From Sphingobium psychrophilum (GTDB taxonomy: Bacteria > Pseudomonadota > Alphaproteobacteria > Sphingomonadales > Sphingomonadaceae), in assembly GCF_012927105.1 (NCBI RefSeq), contig NZ_JABBFV010000019.1:1-64000 (forward strand): 64,000 nt of DNA, given 5' to 3'. The stretch's first letter is position 1. Every line of letters starts with the position of its first letter. Position numbers and translations under genes: made by a program. The notes beneath the pieces were generated by a model, which worked only from the letters and a program-made list of their open reading frames with translations, ran no database searches and was not told where the DNA came from. This document shows, in pieces, positions 61,795-64,000 of the stretch.

Positions 61795-62916
61795 ATGCTG
61801 GATTGGAACTATCGCGACAAGGCGTGCATCGTGGGCGTGGGGTCCACCGACTATGGTGTATTTCCCGAAACCGACGCCGTCGGCCTTGGCGTGGCGGCGC
61901 TGAAGGCGGCGGTCGATGATGCAGGCATCAGTTTCGACGATATAGACGGCGTCATCCTCAACCGCCTGCCCTATGATCGCTTTGCCGAGGTTTCGAACCT
62001 CAACACGCCTTATCTGCAATCGACGCCGGCGCATGGCCGCTTTTCCGCGATTGCGCTGATGATGGCTGCGGAGGCGATCGCATCGGGCGCCGCGACCACG
62101 ATCGCCCTGGTCTATGGCAATGACGGTCGGTCCGCCGCGATGAAATATGGCGGCGATCCCAATTTCTGGGCGCCCTGGGGCTTTACGTCGCCCGGCGCAT
62201 CGCACGCCATGATGTTCCGCCGCCATATGGCGCAATTTGGAACGACGTCGCAGGATCTGGCCCATATCGCCGTGGCGTTTCGCGATCATGCGACGAAGAA
62301 TCCGGCCGCCGTCATGAAAAAGCCGATCACGGTCGAGGATCACCAGAACAGCCGTTTCATCTGCGATCCGCTGCACCTGCTCGATTACTGCCTGATCAAC
62401 GATGGTGGCGTGGCCTGGATCATGACCACGCCAGAGCGCGCGAAGGATATGCGCAAGAAGCCGGTCTATGTCTCGGGCTTCGCGCGACAGGATGATTTCT
62501 CGCAAAACTCGCTGCCGCCCGACGATTATTGGTATCCCGCGCTCCAGAAAGTGGAGGCGCAGGTTTATGCGCGCGCCGGCATCAGCCGCGACGATATCGA
62601 CGGGCTGATGATCTACGACAATTTCTCTCCCACGGTGCTGTTCGCGCTGGAGGGGATGGGCTTCTGCAAACAGGGCGAGGGCGGCCAGTTCGTGCGCGAC
62701 GGGATGCTGCAGCTGGGCAAGGGGCGCTGGCCGACCAACACGAGCGGCGGGCATTTGTCGGAAAGCTATATGCAGGGATGGGCGCTGATCGTCGAAGGGG
62801 TGCGTCAGCTTCGCGGCGAAGTGCCCGCCGATCGCCAGATCAAGGATGCCAAAGCCCTTCAGTTCATCCTCGCCACGGCGGTTGCCAGTTCGATCATCAT
62901 CAGGAACGACGCATGA
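61795..62916 (+). CDS. Thiolase-like protein (SCP-x/acetyl-CoA acetyltransferase family)
   Basis: 373 residues with a thiolase fold of the non-canonical lipid-transfer group: ACIVGVGSTDYGVFPETDAV, IALMMAAEAIASGAATTIAL and the C-terminal TNTSGGHLSESYMQG with its conserved His. Such proteins act with a DUF35/OB-fold partner, which is exactly what follows, in side-chain cleavage or aldol-type retro reactions of CoA esters. ATG 61795 has GGGGAGCG upstream; ATG 61777 is in frame but worse. It is coupled (ATGA) to the DUF35 gene. Confidence 0.85.
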   Translation: MLDWNYRDKACIVGVGSTDYGVFPETDAVGLGVAALKAAVDDAGISFDDIDGVILNRLPYDRFAEVSNLNTPYLQSTPAHGRFSAIALMMAAEAIASGAATTIALVYGNDGRSAAMKYGGDPNFWAPWGFTSPGASHAMMFRRHMAQFGTTSQDLAHIAVAFRDHATKNPAAVMKKPITVEDHQNSRFICDPLHLLDYCLINDGGVAWIMTTPERAKDMRKKPVYVSGFARQDDFSQNSLPPDDYWYPALQKVEAQVYARAGISRDDIDGLMIYDNFSPTVLFALEGMGFCKQGEGGQFVRDGMLQLGKGRWPTNTSGGHLSESYMQGWALIVEGVRQLRGEVPADRQIKDAKALQFILATAVASSIIIRNDA

Positions 62917-63320
62917 CCTATAGCAAACCGCTGCCCGAGGCAGATAAATGGAGCGGCCCCTTCTTCGCGGGTGCGCGGGAAGGGAAGCTGCTGGCCCAGA
63001 AGTGCAACAGTTCGGGCCGCTTCTTCTTTCCGCCATCCCCGGTATCCCCGGTCACGCGCGACGCAAATTGGTCCTGGGTCGCACTGTCGGGCAAGGGCAT
63101 CGTCAGTTCGTTCGTCGTGATGCACCAGAAATATTTCGCCGGTTTCGGGGACGAAGTGCCCTATCCGGTGATCGAGGTGGAGCTTGAGGAAGGCGTGCGC
63201 CTGCTCTCCAACATCGTCGATTTGGGCGAACGCGCGCTGGTGGTCGGCATGCCGGTCGAAGTGATATTCGATCCTGTCACCCCCGATGTGACCCTGCCCA
63301 AATTCCGGCCGGCGGCCTGA
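62913..63320 (+). CDS. DUF35 OB-fold partner of the thiolase-like protein, zinc-ribbon cysteines lost
   Basis: 135 residues. LPEADKWSGPFFAGAREGKLLAQKC opens a typical DUF35 protein, and GKGIVSSFVVMHQKY with PYPVIEVELEEGVRLLSNIV forms the OB fold. The N-terminal rubredoxin-like ribbon normally has CxxCG...CPxC. Here it reads CNSSGRFFFPPSPVSPVT, with only one Cys left, so zinc is probably not bound. It starts in the ATGA overlap and likely forms a complex with the thiolase-like protein. Confidence 0.8.
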   Translation: MTYSKPLPEADKWSGPFFAGAREGKLLAQKCNSSGRFFFPPSPVSPVTRDANWSWVALSGKGIVSSFVVMHQKYFAGFGDEVPYPVIEVELEEGVRLLSNIVDLGERALVVGMPVEVIFDPVTPDVTLPKFRPAA

Positions 63321-63422
63321 ACTGGGCAACCGTCAAAGGTCATCTGTTTTCCAGGTCCGTCGCGGCCTGAACCACCTGATAATGTCCCGCGCCGGTCCGT
63401 GCGCGTCGACGGAGAGAGCATC

Positions 63423-64000
63423 ATGAGCGAAGACAATCTGGTCGTGGTCGAAGAGAAGGAAGGCTATGCCATCCTGCGCATCAACCGCCCCGACAAACGG
63501 AACGCGATGAACAAGGCCGCGCGCGTCGCGATGCTGGAGGCGATGGACGCGCTCAAGGGGCGTTTCGGCGTCATCGTCCTGACCGGCACTGATGTCAGTT
63601 TCTGCGCCGGGCTCGACCTCAAGGAAGCCAGCGCCGACCGCGAGGCAGGCGTCGAGGCCGATCCCGCCACATCCTGGCAGGCGGTCAATGTCGCCATCCG
63701 TGCGCATCCGTCGGTCTTCATCGCCGCCGTCAATGGCATGGCGCTGGGCGGCGGTGTGACGCTGATCAACGTCTGCGACCTGGCGATCGCGTCGGAACGC
63801 GCATCGATGGGCATGCCGGAAATGGGCTTTGCCACCTATCCAGGGCTGGCCGGCCCGTCGACCCAATATTCGCTGACGCGCAAGCGCCATGCCTGGATGA
63901 TGTTCACCACCGAACGGATCGACGGCGCCACCGCCGAGCGCTGGGGTCTGGTCAACAAGGTGGTGCCGCACGACCAACTGCTGCCCGAAGCAGAAGCGAT
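63423..64000 (+). CDS. Enoyl-CoA hydratase/isomerase family protein (cut by window end)
   Basis: At least 192 residues, continuing past the window. AILRINRPDKRNAMN, SFCAGLDLKEA (first oxyanion region) and AVNGMALGGGVTLINVCDLAIA (second) identify a crotonase. The catalytic Glu position falls near MPEMGFATYPG. It hydrates or isomerises an enoyl-CoA, or cleaves a phenylpropenoyl-CoA as in ferulate pathways. ATG 63423 follows GGAGAGAGC. It lies downstream of the thiolase pair, 102 bp away, same strand. Confidence 0.88.
   Translation, partial: MSEDNLVVVEEKEGYAILRINRPDKRNAMNKAARVAMLEAMDALKGRFGVIVLTGTDVSFCAGLDLKEASADREAGVEADPATSWQAVNVAIRAHPSVFIAAVNGMALGGGVTLINVCDLAIASERASMGMPEMGFATYPGLAGPSTQYSLTRKRHAWMMFTTERIDGATAERWGLVNKVVPHDQLLPEAEA

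Noticed and set aside
1..64000. CRISPR arrays, tRNA and rRNA genes
   Set aside because: I saw no regularly spaced direct repeats and no cloverleaf or rRNA-like sequence; a tRNA scan would settle the tRNA question.

Overview
The window looks like a chromosomal or large-plasmid segment of an alphaproteobacterium, most likely a sphingomonad (Sphingobium, Sphingomonas or Novosphingobium type). The evidence is GC-rich coding, many genes coupled through ATGA overlaps, a TonB-dependent receptor beside Rieske oxygenases, an alginate-export-type porin, a HisKA_2 histidine kinase and IS21/IS1182/IS630 elements. This is inferred from gene content, not from a marker gene. I saw no tRNA, rRNA or CRISPR array.

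Layout. 1-8.2 kb is a decayed mobile region. It holds an IS630 transposase tail, a frameshifted PAS sensor, a cusA fragment, an IS21-family element with a broken istA and intact istB, a truncated and frameshifted NACHT NTPase (probable antiphage gene), and IS1182 copy 1. 8.2-18.1 kb is an orderly regulon: isochorismatase-type hydrolase, alpha/beta hydrolase, XapX protein and amidohydrolase; then a secreted VOC-like protein, DoxX and porin; then DUF1275; then a LysR-TMEM175 pair divergent from pirin. Four promoters here share one operator-like inverted repeat (TCGTTC-N9-GAACGA), one of them at the LysR start. 18.2-25.6 kb mixes relics (integrase, GST, frameshifted LysR) with MFS/ABM genes, htpG, a deaminase, and a Crp/Fnr gene with a coupled small gene.

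25.9-34.5 kb has katE followed by seven overlapping genes: three sugar-transfer enzymes, an acyl-CoA dehydrogenase-like protein, a PIG-L deacetylase, a NodS-like methyltransferase and a last glycosyltransferase. Together they look like one pathway for an unknown glycoconjugate. 35-47.6 kb holds a chimeric sensor region with an intact HisKA_2 kinase, a zincin/TPM lipoprotein with a DUF3667 membrane protein, a metallophosphoesterase, a three-subunit molybdenum hydroxylase with a MarR regulator, and a CPA1 antiporter. IS1182 copy 2 follows at 47.65-49.24 kb.

49.4-52.8 kb has a divergent SDR/HxlR pair, an internally deleted SDR, a CxxC-cluster protein and two gene fragments. 53.0-64.0 kb is a catabolic locus: TonB-dependent receptor, an alpha/alpha-toroid-like protein, a glutathione-independent formaldehyde dehydrogenase, two Rieske oxygenases, a LysR, a thiolase-like protein with a DUF35 partner, and an enoyl-CoA hydratase cut by the window end. 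Rieske oxygenases beside a formaldehyde dehydrogenase suggest O-demethylation of a methoxylated substrate (inference).
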